From NCBI GenBank assembly GCA_910577295.1, contig CAJTLS010000039.1, positions 1 to 18,280 on the forward strand: a stretch of 18,280 bases of DNA, in the 5' to 3' direction. Shown one piece after another: positions 5,773 to 13,313 of the stretch (within the stretch, counting starts at the first letter, position 1; every line of letters starts with the position of its first letter). The position numbers and the translations under genes were made by a program. The DNA comes from an uncultured Eubacterium sp. GTDB taxonomy: Bacteria > Bacillota > Clostridia > Lachnospirales > Lachnospiraceae. The notes under the pieces were generated by a model. It was not told the origin of the DNA. It was given only the letters and a program-made list of their open reading frames with translations, and did not search any database.

Positions 5773-6892
5773 CTCTTTTTCCCTTTTCAACCAGCGCCCT
5801 TAATTGAACCGCCCAAAACGTCAAATCACAGTCCAGCGCCAATTCTTTCTTATAATCCTGTTCTAATTTCACATCCACATATGGCGTAGGATATTCGATT
5901 TTCAGCGGCGAGTATCGTTTGTTATGAGGCTGTTCAAAGTTCATTTTTAAAATCCCCTCTTCATTTGTCGCTGCTGACACTGCCGCTAAAGATTCTTTGA
6001 TAACATTTACGTTATCTCCCACACCAAGCATAGCGATTTCTGTGAGGATTCTTCTGTACGTTATCGTATCAATATAATTGGGAGCAAATGCCCTAATCGG
6101 TGTCACAAATGCGAAACAGGGCGCATAATAGCGGCTCTTTACTTTCACATGAATCCGGTTGTCCTGTTTCATAATTTTGTTTATGTGATTAAACGAATCC
6201 GCCAGCATTTGAATATTTTCTTTTGTTCTCCAAGACTGTGTATATGCTAATGTCTCTAATGTATATGCATTCGGGAAATATTCGTCTGCCTCAATATAGG
6301 GAAGCTTATATTTTTTCTCTGCCCCTTTTCGCTTTTTTACTATTTCATCCAACGATGAAATCTGTAAAACTCTCTCAAAACCTTTCAAGGCAATTTGCTG
6401 AAATTCTATTAAATCATCATAATCATCACCATATCCAAGCATCGCCTGCATTGTATACAATAACGCCCCCAGACAATTACCATTATGAATGCCAATCATC
6501 CGGTTATTGTATCTTTCAACTTCCGGAGGAATATAGGAAAATTCCTGCCTCAAAATTTCCCCGCTGCGCATCGCCTTTACAAAGTTTGCCACAATCGGGT
6601 GTTTTTTGGGAATTGCATAATATGAGAGCAATCTGGCTGCCGTCTCCCCATCCTGCAAAGGCGTCTCATGGAGCACTGTGCCGCGCCAATTATCCCAGCT
6701 ATGCATACCGCTGCCGATATAACCATTTGGTTTCACATATTTTTCCACCAACTTAAAATATGGCAGTTCATAAATTCCATCCAGAAACCGTTTGTCTTCT
6801 TCTGAAATCTTGCCTATAATCTCTTTTCTCAGACGATATTGAATGACCGGCCCTGCATTTTTTAACAAAAAATCTATCGACTTATTCTTCAT
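5753..6892 (-). CDS. Unrecognised 379-residue protein, mostly alpha-helical
   Basis: I do not recognise a named family with confidence. The protein has no signal peptide or membrane segment. The N-terminus (DFLLKNAGPVIQYRLRKEI) and blocks such as SGMHSWDNWRG, LQDGETAARLLSYYAIPKKHP, IGIHNGNCLGALLYTMQAMLGYGDD and FPNAYTLETLAYTQSW recall alpha/alpha-toroid proteins of the prenyltransferase or glycoside-processing type. No DxDD-like catalytic motif stands out. It is followed by a 20-nt overlap with the ACT gene and preceded, after 24 bp, by the GyrI-like gene, so it is the third gene of a probable four-gene unit beginning with an AraC regulator. A GAGGA site precedes the ATG. Function is unknown; a cytoplasmic enzyme or binding protein is the best guess. 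Confidence 0.75.
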   Translation of the reverse strand: MKNKSIDFLLKNAGPVIQYRLRKEIIGKISEEDKRFLDGIYELPYFKLVEKYVKPNGYIGSGMHSWDNWRGTVLHETPLQDGETAARLLSYYAIPKKHPIVANFVKAMRSGEILRQEFSYIPPEVERYNNRMIGIHNGNCLGALLYTMQAMLGYGDDYDDLIEFQQIALKGFERVLQISSLDEIVKKRKGAEKKYKLPYIEADEYFPNAYTLETLAYTQSWRTKENIQMLADSFNHINKIMKQDNRIHVKVKSRYYAPCFAFVTPIRAFAPNYIDTITYRRILTEIAMLGVGDNVNVIKESLAAVSAATNEEGILKMNFEQPHNKRYSPLKIEYPTPYVDVKLEQDYKKELALDCDLTFWAVQLRALVEKGKRDENRKN

Positions 6893-6916
6893 GTATATTC
6901 CTCGTAGACACAGTAA

Positions 6917-7420
6917 TTATTTTATAAAATAGCAGTAGTCCAATATGACGTTTCCCTTTTCATCCGGTGTTGTAAAGCGGGGACATAAACAATTTTCGAA
7001 AGACATTTCAACCCCATTTTCATCGACAGCTATTTCAAAACCTTCATTCTGAAGAGCTTTCCAACAATTGCCTACGCTGCCATGCACTTCCTCTTCTCTG
7101 CCATAAATCCAACAGGTTCCCAAACTTGACTTCGGGAAATCAATATACTCAAAACCTTGCGGAACTTCCGTATCTTCCGGCGTAAACATGCCAATCCAGT
7201 ATTGCTGAAGTTCGCCGTTTTTACGACATTCCAATCCAACATAGGCACCGCCATTTTCCCATATTCCCAAAATTTTTTCAGTCCCTCCCATGCGGTTTTC
7301 TATTACATCAAACCAGCCGTTCGCAAACCATTCTCCCCAACCGTTATAATCCTGATATTTCTTCCCTATAAATCTCATGCCCGGAACTTCATCCTTAAAC
7401 ACTTTAATGATTTCTGCCAT
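6917..7420 (-). CDS. Stand-alone GyrI-like/effector-binding domain protein
   Basis: This 167-residue protein has no DNA-binding part. Its pattern (MAEIIKVFKDEVPGMRFIGKKY, WGEWFANGWFDVIEN, AYVGLECRKNGELQQYWIGMF, FEYIDFPKSSLGTCWIYG, ENCLCPRFTTPDEKGNVILDYCYFI) fits the GyrI-like small-molecule-binding fold, also found as the C-terminal domain of Rob/BmrR-type regulators. Members bind lipophilic or cationic ligands and a few hydrolyse them; which applies here is not visible. The ATG at 7420 was chosen because AAGGGGG lies 8 nt upstream; an in-frame TTG further up has no such site. It follows the AraC-GyrI regulator by 37 bp, so that regulator probably controls it and may sense a related ligand. 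Confidence 0.78.
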   Translation of the reverse strand: MAEIIKVFKDEVPGMRFIGKKYQDYNGWGEWFANGWFDVIENRMGGTEKILGIWENGGAYVGLECRKNGELQQYWIGMFTPEDTEVPQGFEYIDFPKSSLGTCWIYGREEEVHGSVGNCWKALQNEGFEIAVDENGVEMSFENCLCPRFTTPDEKGNVILDYCYFIK

Positions 7421-7457
7421 AATCTTTTCCCCCTTGTTTTTCAAAATTATGTGTCTG

Positions 7458-8285
7458 TCATTTTTGTTTCATATGAATAAATATCTGTTCCGAGAATTCC
7501 CTGCTGTTTTCCCTATATGTCTCAAAATCACAATCACCAAGAATTGCATATCCGCTTTGTGGGAGCCATTCTTTATATATATAATCCCAAGTCCTGCGTA
7601 TCGTGTTGACAAATGTATATTTGTCCGCCTTGGGCGTATCAAATACCGCATACAAACCGCCATCCACGTTTAACTGCACCGTCCCTGATAAATCCCCGTT
7701 GGCGCACTCAGTCAAGATTCCTATATAGTAATCCAATTTGTTTTTCTCAAAATTCCACACGGAAAACCCATAATCCAACTGCGTTTCTCCACCGGATAAT
7801 TTGCCCGAAAATCCTCCACAATTATACTTATTCCAAAACTTTGTAGGGTCCTCTTCGTCACTTTTATATACGGTTGCGCTAAATGGTTTCAATTCTATCA
7901 TCTTTGGCGTCAATACAAACTCATCACTATCCCCATTGTTTCTGTGAAGCAATTTCAAGCTGCTGTCAACGTTTCGGTAATCCGAGGGAAGGATATGATG
8001 TTCCGATTTGAACGCCCTTGTAAAATTTTCTTTTGAATTAAAACCATGCTTATAACCTATCTGGGATATCGCCTCATCCGTATCTGCAATATCACGGGCG
8101 CTTTCCGTAATCCGTCTCCTGCGCACATACTCAAAGGGTGTCATTGAAAACGTTTCCTTAAATACGCGTAAGAAATGATATTTGGAATACCCCGCAATAG
8201 ATGCCAGACCGTCCAAGTCCATATCCTCATATAAGTTTTCTTCCATATAATCCAAGACCTTTTGAAGAGGTTCTACATATTTCAT
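7458..8285 (-). CDS. AraC-family regulator with C-terminal GyrI-like ligand domain
   Basis: The protein has 275 residues. Residues about 1-105 form the double helix-turn-helix AraC domain: LQKVLDYMEENLYEDMDLDG, then LASIAGYSKYHFLRVFK and TPFEYVRRRR, then the second HTH AISQIGYKHGFNSKENFTRAFK. Residues about 118-274 are an effector-binding domain ending FETYRENSREFSEQIFIHMK, as in Rob-type multidrug-sensing activators. The ATG at 8285 was chosen because GAGGTG lies 7 nt upstream; the 22 residues before it look like untranslated leader. It lies 76 bp downstream of a second AraC regulator of the same design. A TATAGT element within that gap may give it its own promoter. Likely target: its own unit, including the GyrI-like gene just downstream. 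Confidence 0.87.
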   Translation of the reverse strand: MKYVEPLQKVLDYMEENLYEDMDLDGLASIAGYSKYHFLRVFKETFSMTPFEYVRRRRITESARDIADTDEAISQIGYKHGFNSKENFTRAFKSEHHILPSDYRNVDSSLKLLHRNNGDSDEFVLTPKMIELKPFSATVYKSDEEDPTKFWNKYNCGGFSGKLSGGETQLDYGFSVWNFEKNKLDYYIGILTECANGDLSGTVQLNVDGGLYAVFDTPKADKYTFVNTIRRTWDYIYKEWLPQSGYAILGDCDFETYRENSREFSEQIFIHMKQK

Positions 8286-8361
8286 AATCAAACACCTCGG
8301 AATAAGTATACTATAGCAAAGGATGAACACGTTGATATAAATTGCGGTCATTATAAAATTT

Positions 8362-9249
8362 TTAATTCTGTTTCACCGGAATCCATAACTCACAAAACAA
8401 ACCGTTTTCTCCATCTTCAAAGTAGATTTCATAGTCGGTATCCTCTGTTTGTGTGTAACCTGTTTGTGGAATAAATTCTTTAAAAAACTTACTCCACGTT
8501 TCAGCCAAACAATCTCCATCCGAACCAAAACATTTAAAAACTGCGTAGTCAGCAGGTTCTGTTTTCCAAATCAAATAACCGTTTTTGGTAAAATGCTCTA
8601 ATTTTGAAATTTCGGTATCTTCATCAAGCATAATACCAATCCCATAATTAAAATGGTTTTCTCCATCTTTGACAGGACTGCACAAACCAAACAAGTCTCT
8701 TTTTCCTTTAACACGAAGTAGTTTCATAGGTTCAATAAGGTCTTTTTCATAACATTCCGCCCAAAAATCAGGGATATTGTGAGCATTATCATCATTGATG
8801 ATTTCATTGGGAAATGCTTTTACCAATGCAATAAATTTCTGACTTTCTTTGTGTTCAATTCTGTAATCCATAATACTACCGCCTTCCACTATAATTTTTA
8901 TTAACAGTGGATTAAACAAATGAAGTTTTGTGCCTTTTTGTTTTGCCTGCTTTGGAGTTGAACCATGAAACCGTGAAAAAGCTTTAGAAAAACTTTCCGG
9001 TGATTCATAACCATACTTATATGCAGCATCTATCACCGAAATAGCCGTTGTTTGCAACTCTTTCGCCGCTAATGTAAGACGTCGTTTTCTCATGTATTCA
9101 TTAGCCGTCATTCCCACAATAAAACTGAATGTACGATGAAAGTTGTAGCTTGACATCTGCACACTTTTTGCAACCTCCGCATAACTTATGTTTTCACAAA
9201 TATGCTCTTCCATATAGCATATTGCTTGCTGTATAAGCTGTATCGACAT
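8362..9249 (-). CDS. AraC-family regulator with C-terminal GyrI-like ligand domain (second copy of the design)
   Basis: The protein has 295 residues. The AraC DNA-binding domain fills about residues 5-105 (LIQQAICYMEEHICENISYAE, VAKSVQMSSYNFHRTFSFIVG, MTANEYMRKRRLTLAAKEL, VIDAAYKYGYESPESFSKAF). Residues about 125-293 are the effector-binding domain (YRIEHKESQKFIALVKAFP, FNYGIGIMLDE, YEIYFEDGENGLFCELWIPVK). It differs clearly from the neighbouring AraC protein, so this is not a recent duplication. GGAGG lies 9-10 nt before the ATG. A TATAAT (9282-9277) lies upstream without a good -35, which would suit an activator-dependent promoter. The ligand is unknown. Confidence 0.87.
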   Translation of the reverse strand: MSIQLIQQAICYMEEHICENISYAEVAKSVQMSSYNFHRTFSFIVGMTANEYMRKRRLTLAAKELQTTAISVIDAAYKYGYESPESFSKAFSRFHGSTPKQAKQKGTKLHLFNPLLIKIIVEGGSIMDYRIEHKESQKFIALVKAFPNEIINDDNAHNIPDFWAECYEKDLIEPMKLLRVKGKRDLFGLCSPVKDGENHFNYGIGIMLDEDTEISKLEHFTKNGYLIWKTEPADYAVFKCFGSDGDCLAETWSKFFKEFIPQTGYTQTEDTDYEIYFEDGENGLFCELWIPVKQN

Positions 9250-9357
9250 TTTGTTTAATCCTCCCTGTATGAACCAATTATAGCTTATCCTAATTTAAAA
9301 GTCCTGTTCATGCTTGCACCAATTTGTCTCAAACGGAGTACTTTCGCAGTATGTTTT

Positions 9358-9767
9358 TTACCATTCCACTTCAATCACACATTTGTCTGCTCCTGTCTTT
9401 ATACTTTTAAGCAGTGTAACTTTTACATCTTTCTTGAACACTTCACTAAAAATGCCCTCTGCATTTCCTAATGTACAATAACACCAAGTTTCTGACAATT
9501 CCTCAGGTACTCTTTTCACACAAGGACAATAACATTCAGGATAACAAAATAAAATTTTGTTTTCAGATATGTATTCAAGACTAGCAAATGTTTCATTCTG
9601 ATTAAATAAATATGCAAATTCCTTTATACTGTCTGCCTTTTTCAAATATTTCAGAAGTTTTTTGACAATGGATATTTTCCTTCAAATTCTCCTGCTGCGT
9701 CATGCCCTGCATTTCTTTCTAAACTATTTACCAGTCTGACAGAATGCGCATTGTCATTTTTTGCCAC
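9358..9767 (-). pseudogene. Broken DUF6144-like gene (internal deletion with frameshift)
   Basis: A strong AAGGAGG (9782-9776) precedes a GTG at 9767 that starts MAKNDNAHSVRLVNSLERNAG, then HDAAGEFEGKYPLSKNF and a TGA. In another frame, overlapping this end, the text resumes as KLLKYLKKADSIKEFAYLFNQ and runs to CYPECYCPCVKRVPEEL, SETWCYCTLGNAEGIF and TGADKCVIEVEW. As I recall the family, these are the N- and C-terminal parts of a Cys-rich protein of about 190 residues. Roughly 50 residues are missing at the junction, near a run of six A. The surviving downstream ORF (9358-9645) would encode only 95 residues and has no ribosome-binding site. It lies 36 bp after the XRE/zinc-ribbon regulator. 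The break is seen directly; the family name is from memory. Confidence 0.7.
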
Positions 9768-9803
9768 GTCGTGTACCTCCTTAATTTGAAGTCGTCACAT
9801 AAC

Positions 9804-10253
9804 TTATTTGTTGGTCTGTCTCCAGTAATTAAGCTTTGGCAACTGTGCCTCAAAATACTCCCTTGCCTGCTCAGGAGGCCAATTTTCATTTGACATATGC
9901 CCAACAAGAAAATCCGTCAATTCCTCCAAATTTGTATAAACGAATTTCCCATCCGTATAGCACCACTTACAGTATTCTTCATTGAACGTACCGTCAGTCT
10001 CTTTACTGATAGAAGAATCATCCAGAGTCATACCACAGCATTGGCAAATCAGCTTTCTCGGAGAACCAAGAAGCGTGTTGATAGAAACGTCAAACAATTT
10101 TGACAGCAGTTTTAACGTTTCCGTATTCGGCACAGTCTCACCCGTTTCCCAGCGGGAGACCGCCTGACGGGTAACATAGAGCTTTTCTGCGAGCTCATCC
10201 TGAGAAAATCCGTTTTTGGTTCGTAACTCAAATATAATATTTTTTGTTTCCAT
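9804..10253 (-). CDS. XRE-family regulator with C-terminal zinc ribbon
   Basis: The protein has 149 residues. Residues about 5-62 are a Cro/CI-type helix-turn-helix (IIFELRTKNGFSQDELAEKL, VTRQAVSRWETGETVPNTETL). Residues 70-101 form a putative zinc ribbon, with CQCCGMTL (Cys70, Cys72, Cys73) and EYCKWCYTDG (Cys95, Cys98), the pattern of the zf-ribbon domain often attached to this HTH. The tail carries LTDFLVGHMSNENWPPEQAREYFEAQLP. The ATG at 10253 was chosen because GGAGGT lies just upstream; 18 residues before it are probably leader. The broken DUF6144-like gene follows it. Upstream are a TTGACA promoter, a 17-bp palindrome and a further inverted repeat that could allow autoregulation. Its ligand or target is unknown. 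Confidence 0.85.
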   Translation of the reverse strand: METKNIIFELRTKNGFSQDELAEKLYVTRQAVSRWETGETVPNTETLKLLSKLFDVSINTLLGSPRKLICQCCGMTLDDSSISKETDGTFNEEYCKWCYTDGKFVYTNLEELTDFLVGHMSNENWPPEQAREYFEAQLPKLNYWRQTNK

Positions 10254-10291
10254 ATAAACCTCCATTCCGAAGCGCCACAAATATTGGTGTG

Positions 10292-10317
10292 AAAAATAAG
10301 TTATCAAGCTTATTTTT
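10292..10317. repeat. Inverted repeat in the XRE leader region
   Basis: AAAAATAAG (10292-10300) and CTTATTTTT (10309-10317) are perfect 9-bp arms around an 8-nt loop, about 40 bp upstream of the XRE start. It could be an operator or a weak bidirectional terminator; the sequence does not decide. Confidence 0.5.
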
Positions 10318-10365
10318 TACCTACCGCCTCCATAAATACTATATCATCGCCGTTCCCAAAAGCAA

Positions 10366-10410
10366 AGCAACAGTCTGTTGCTATTATTTATAAATCCGAT
10401 GTCCTGTCAA
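10366..10410 (-). promoter_or_regulatory. Promoter with a 17-bp palindrome upstream of the XRE regulator
   Basis: On the minus strand TTGACA (10410-10405), a 16-nt spacer and AATAAT (10388-10383) form a good promoter. Just after it lies a perfect palindrome, AGCAACAG-A-CTGTTGCT (10382-10366), over the expected start site, which is a typical repressor-operator position. The palindrome is followed by TTGCTTTT, so it could instead terminate the operand upstream (the ABM-like gene, stop at 10436). A second promoter, TTGCTT (10365-10360), 16 nt, TATAGT (10343-10338), is also possible. Confidence 0.5.
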
Positions 10411-10435
10411 TTTAATCTGCAGTATAGGAACGCTA

Positions 10436-10798
10436 TCAAAACATTTTTTCTCCTAAATATTTATCATGTGGAACTACTAAGCACTTTTCTATAGATTTCC
10501 AATAGCTGTCGTAAAGATTTTTCTGTGCCATCCCATAGCTCTCTTTTGAATCAAATTCCCAATAAAGCATATACTTAACGCTTTTCACAATGCGGTTGAT
10601 TTTGATTGGGGGAAGTCCTTCTTTAATCTGTTCCATATCTATGCGGTATCCCCTTTTGATAAACCGAAGCAAGAGAAGCCCCTCCTGCTTCTCCAAAAAA
10701 CTTTTAACTTCAATCATTAGTGCTTCAAATTCCTCTACCTTTTGCGGCTTAACTTGATAAATACATATTTCAGTAAATGACATATCCCGTTTCTCCAT
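10436..10798 (-). CDS. Small dimeric alpha/beta-barrel (ABM-like) protein
   Basis: The 120-residue sequence fits a ferredoxin-like dimeric alpha/beta-barrel fold of the antibiotic-biosynthesis-monooxygenase (ABM) superfamily. An N-terminal strand (SFTEICIYQVKPQKVEEFEAL) leads to a helix (FEALMIEVKSFLEKQEG), a strand (LLLLRFIKRGYRID), and YMLYWEFDSKESYGMAQKNL before a C-terminal helix. No cofactor site is evident, and the family includes both enzymes and binding proteins. AAGGAGATA lies just before the ATG at 10798. It starts 25 bp after the S51-type gene and is the last gene of the four-gene unit. Confidence 0.65.
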   Translation of the reverse strand: MEKRDMSFTEICIYQVKPQKVEEFEALMIEVKSFLEKQEGLLLLRFIKRGYRIDMEQIKEGLPPIKINRIVKSVKYMLYWEFDSKESYGMAQKNLYDSYWKSIEKCLVVPHDKYLGEKMF

Positions 10799-10823
10799 TT
10801 TGATATCTCCTTATCTCACAAAC

Positions 10824-11564
10824 TTATTTCTTTAACACTAATGCTTCGCCATTCCTGCAAATTATCTCCGAATTTCCATCTTTTATACGATACGCTTCAC
10901 CATACAATGTTTCAATACCGTTTTCTATCGTAATATAACTTCCGTCATTCATTGCCAATATTTCATGTGTGTAACTATCAGCATATGTAATATCTTCCAT
11001 TACTCTGAGGCCATCCAAACAGTCCTCTTTTAACGATTGATAATGAGGGAAAATATTAGTTTCTGTTAATCCCAGTCCGGAAAGCCATCTGGTAAAACTT
11101 GTATCAATGGCTTCCCCCTCAAGTTCCGGAGCTGCATACACCGTGGATGCGCAATTCATGGAACCGGCACTCCATGCTATGAGAAGACCATTAAAATCCA
11201 TCAATCTCTCTAGCAATCCTATCTTTTTCATAAAATTATTTTGTGTGGGAACATGTCCGCCTGCCAAAAGGATAACATCCATCTCCGGAAGTCTCTCAAT
11301 CAGTTCCTCGTTTCTACCATCGCATTTTTCGATATATGAAATACTCAATCCACTCATGGGAAATGCCTCTTTCAAGCATGCACATACGCTGTCATTTTTT
11401 TCATAACCATCTGGCGAAGCACAAATAATCATTACTTTAGCTTCTTCAACCCATAACTCTTTCAATTTATCGAGCAGTCCATTATCTGTAAGAAAAACAG
11501 ACGGAACTCTTTTTCCATCAACTTTGCATGAACCGCCTAATGCACTTGTTAATATTATATTCAT
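10824..11564 (-). CDS. Peptidase S51 / class I glutamine-amidotransferase-like protein
   Basis: The 246-residue protein matches the dipeptidase E/cyanophycinase group (S51). Visible are LLAGGHVPTQNNF (99-111), the nucleophile elbow AWSAGSMN with Ser132, and a probable catalytic His in NIFPHYQ (His174). Known members cleave Asp-X dipeptides or related peptides using a Ser-His pair; the substrate here is unknown. The start overlaps the DUF402 gene stop as ATGA (11564-11561), so translation is probably coupled, and GGGGGAG lies just upstream. Its place between a DUF402 protein and an ABM-like protein in one operon is unusual and does not identify a pathway. Confidence 0.83.
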   Translation of the reverse strand: MNIILTSALGGSCKVDGKRVPSVFLTDNGLLDKLKELWVEEAKVMIICASPDGYEKNDSVCACLKEAFPMSGLSISYIEKCDGRNEELIERLPEMDVILLAGGHVPTQNNFMKKIGLLERLMDFNGLLIAWSAGSMNCASTVYAAPELEGEAIDTSFTRWLSGLGLTETNIFPHYQSLKEDCLDGLRVMEDITYADSYTHEILAMNDGSYITIENGIETLYGEAYRIKDGNSEIICRNGEALVLKK

Positions 11565-12208
11565 CCGTTACTCCCCCTCAATGCTAACACCTCACGGCAC
11601 ATCTTTATTGGTTCTCCGGCGGCAATTCTGTCCTCGACTATCTGCCTGATATTGGCACACCATTTATCCGTTTCCTGAATATCCGAGCACAAATCCTTAA
11701 GAACCGTTTCCACTTCCATCAACGCCGAATCATATTGCTCTTTTGATAGTTCCCCCGATGCGAACGCGGCATCCAGTTCATCGCGGTCATCAATTTTCAC
11801 ATCTCCCTCAGGAGTAAAAATGACATCCAGATATTTGTCGATATATACGGCAATTCCATATTCGTCATATTCCATTCCCTCTATTATATCTACATACCAT
11901 ATGGAAGGTTGATATTTTTCATTCATGGAAATCGGATAATGGATTCTTTCCTTATCATGTGTACCATCTGGAAAATACTTGATTGTGATAACCCTGTTTG
12001 TATTATCCGGTATCAATTCCAGCCAAGTCATTCCTGTTCCGGTCACTTGTATCCTCCCCGCCTTTGGCGTCGCCCAATAATTTTCTTCACCATCTGTTAA
12101 TCTAATTAGGCACGCCAATCCGTGAAATGACTCATCATCAATTCGCATCTGATAGTAAGGATAGTATTGAAATCCCCAACCATCCCTGTTCAGCCTTTTA
12201 TGTTTCAT
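11561..12208 (-). CDS. DUF402-domain protein
   Basis: This 215-residue protein has the DUF402 core: NRVITIKYFPDGTHDKERIHYPISMNEKYQPSIWYVDI, then YDEYGIAVYIDKYLDVIFTPEGDVKIDD, ending with DELDAAFASGELSKEQYDSA. DUF402 proteins include nucleoside tri-/diphosphatases and RNA-binding members; the conserved acidic and aromatic core is visible here but the activity is not. The N-terminal part (KHKRLNRDGWGFQYYPYYQMRI) precedes it. The ATG at 12208 was chosen because AGGAGG lies 5 nt upstream; an earlier in-frame start at 12277 would overlap the methyltransferase gene. It begins 26 bp after that gene and overlaps the next by 4 nt. Confidence 0.82.
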   Translation of the reverse strand: MKHKRLNRDGWGFQYYPYYQMRIDDESFHGLACLIRLTDGEENYWATPKAGRIQVTGTGMTWLELIPDNTNRVITIKYFPDGTHDKERIHYPISMNEKYQPSIWYVDIIEGMEYDEYGIAVYIDKYLDVIFTPEGDVKIDDRDELDAAFASGELSKEQYDSALMEVETVLKDLCSDIQETDKWCANIRQIVEDRIAAGEPIKMCREVLALRGSNG

Positions 12209-12234
12209 CAAGCCCTCCTTTCGCATGCCATCAT

Positions 12235-13065
12235 CTACACTTCTTTTATCTTTTGCGCTATAAGCGTATCCATACAATGCTTATGGGGAATACCTCCGCT
12301 GTTGCAGTCAAATATTTCTTCCCTGCATGTATGGAACAACCAGTCAGAATAATATCCAAACAACTCTCCAGAACACCATAAATGTCTCTTCGTCTCATCC
12401 CTCGTCTTATCCGGAGTACGCTTGATAAAAGGTTTTTTAACAAATACATTCATTGCATTTATGCCGTTATCTGCAGTATGTTCTTTCAAGCTGTCACATA
12501 ACTCTTTTCTCGCCGTCTGCTGAATGAAGTGAAACACCCCGCTGCTGAATATAATGTCATACTCCGTATCGGGACGATAATCAAACAAATCGGCTTTAAA
12601 AAAGCTGATATTGACTTTATTGTGTTCCGCAAGCCTTTTTGCTTTCTCAATCCCCTGTTCAGACACATCAAATGCCGTTACCGCATAACCGCATTTTGCA
12701 AAGAAAACCGCATCCTTGCCTTCGCCGCAGCCAATATCCAATACACGATAGGGCCTGACCGGCGGAAGAACTTTCATAATATCATAACAGATGCGATTAG
12801 GCGTAAGTCCCCAATAATAGTCCTCGCTGTCGTAGCGCTTATCATAATCCGTCACAACACTTTCATAGCCAAGCAATGCATCCACTGTTGTATGGAGAAC
12901 TGCTGCCAGTTTCGGAAGCATCTCTATATCGGGATAGGCAGAATTATTTTCCCACTTTGAAACTGCCTGAAACGATATGTTGAGCGACTTGGCAAGCTGT
13001 TTTTGTGTTAATCCCAGTTCCTTGCGCCTTTTGCAAATTACTTCCCCCGTTTTCAAATTATCCAT
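12235..13065 (-). CDS. XRE-HTH fused to class I SAM methyltransferase
   Basis: The protein has 276 residues. Residues about 5-65 are a Cro/CI-type helix-turn-helix (ICKRRKELGLTQKQLAKSLN, FQAVSKWENNSAYPDIEMLPK). After a linker (about 70-105) follows a class I methyltransferase: motif I VLDIGCGEGKDAVFFA (108-123), an acidic residue after the second strand (AFDVS, Asp133), ADLFDY (158-163) and YDIIFSSGVFHFI (169-181), resembling TehB/UbiE-type small-molecule methyltransferases. It may both bind DNA and methylate a small molecule, or use SAM as a regulatory ligand; neither is shown. AAGGAG lies about 13 nt before the ATG. It heads the operon with DUF402, S51-type and ABM-like genes. A TATAAT (13249-13244) without a clear -35 lies about 180 bp upstream. 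Confidence 0.88.
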   Translation of the reverse strand: MDNLKTGEVICKRRKELGLTQKQLAKSLNISFQAVSKWENNSAYPDIEMLPKLAAVLHTTVDALLGYESVVTDYDKRYDSEDYYWGLTPNRICYDIMKVLPPVRPYRVLDIGCGEGKDAVFFAKCGYAVTAFDVSEQGIEKAKRLAEHNKVNISFFKADLFDYRPDTEYDIIFSSGVFHFIQQTARKELCDSLKEHTADNGINAMNVFVKKPFIKRTPDKTRDETKRHLWCSGELFGYYSDWLFHTCREEIFDCNSGGIPHKHCMDTLIAQKIKEV

Positions 13066-13281
13066 TCTTATTTTCCATCTCCTTTGCTAATCAATTAAAT
13101 ACTGCCTTGTAGTATCCTTATCTTCACATAATGGAACCACTATCTCAATAACGCAATAAGAGAATGTAACATAATAATTCATCTGACGGTTGAATCGGTG
13201 CCGACTTATCCGGCAAGCTTAGCCGCTTTGTTTTAACAATCTGATTATATCACTTTCCTACTCTGTTTTCCACCATATAAA

Positions 13282-13308
13282 ATGGGGCTTGACAACGGCC
13301 AGCCCCAT
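13282..13308 (-). terminator. Terminator of the HD operon
   Basis: ATGGGGCT (13282-13289) and AGCCCCAT (13301-13308) form a perfect 8-bp stem with an 11-nt loop. It lies 6 bp after the stop of the DUF6680-like gene. On the minus strand TTTATAT follows, a modest U-rich tract. The rest of 13066-13281 holds only a small hairpin (13200-13216) and a TATAAT. Confidence 0.65.
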
Positions 13309-13313
13309 ATCTT

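Noticed and set aside
6223..6756. 177-residue plus-strand ORF opposite the 379-residue gene
   Set aside because: Low-complexity antisense reading with no ribosome-binding site; the minus-strand gene has an operon context and a good start.
12529..12960. 143-residue plus-strand ORF opposite the HTH-methyltransferase gene
   Set aside because: Antisense to a clear two-domain protein; no promoter or ribosome-binding site.
13200..13216. TGCCG/CGGCA hairpin in the gap between the HD operon and the methyltransferase operon
   Set aside because: Only 5 bp of stem and no U-run; too weak to call a terminator or riboswitch.
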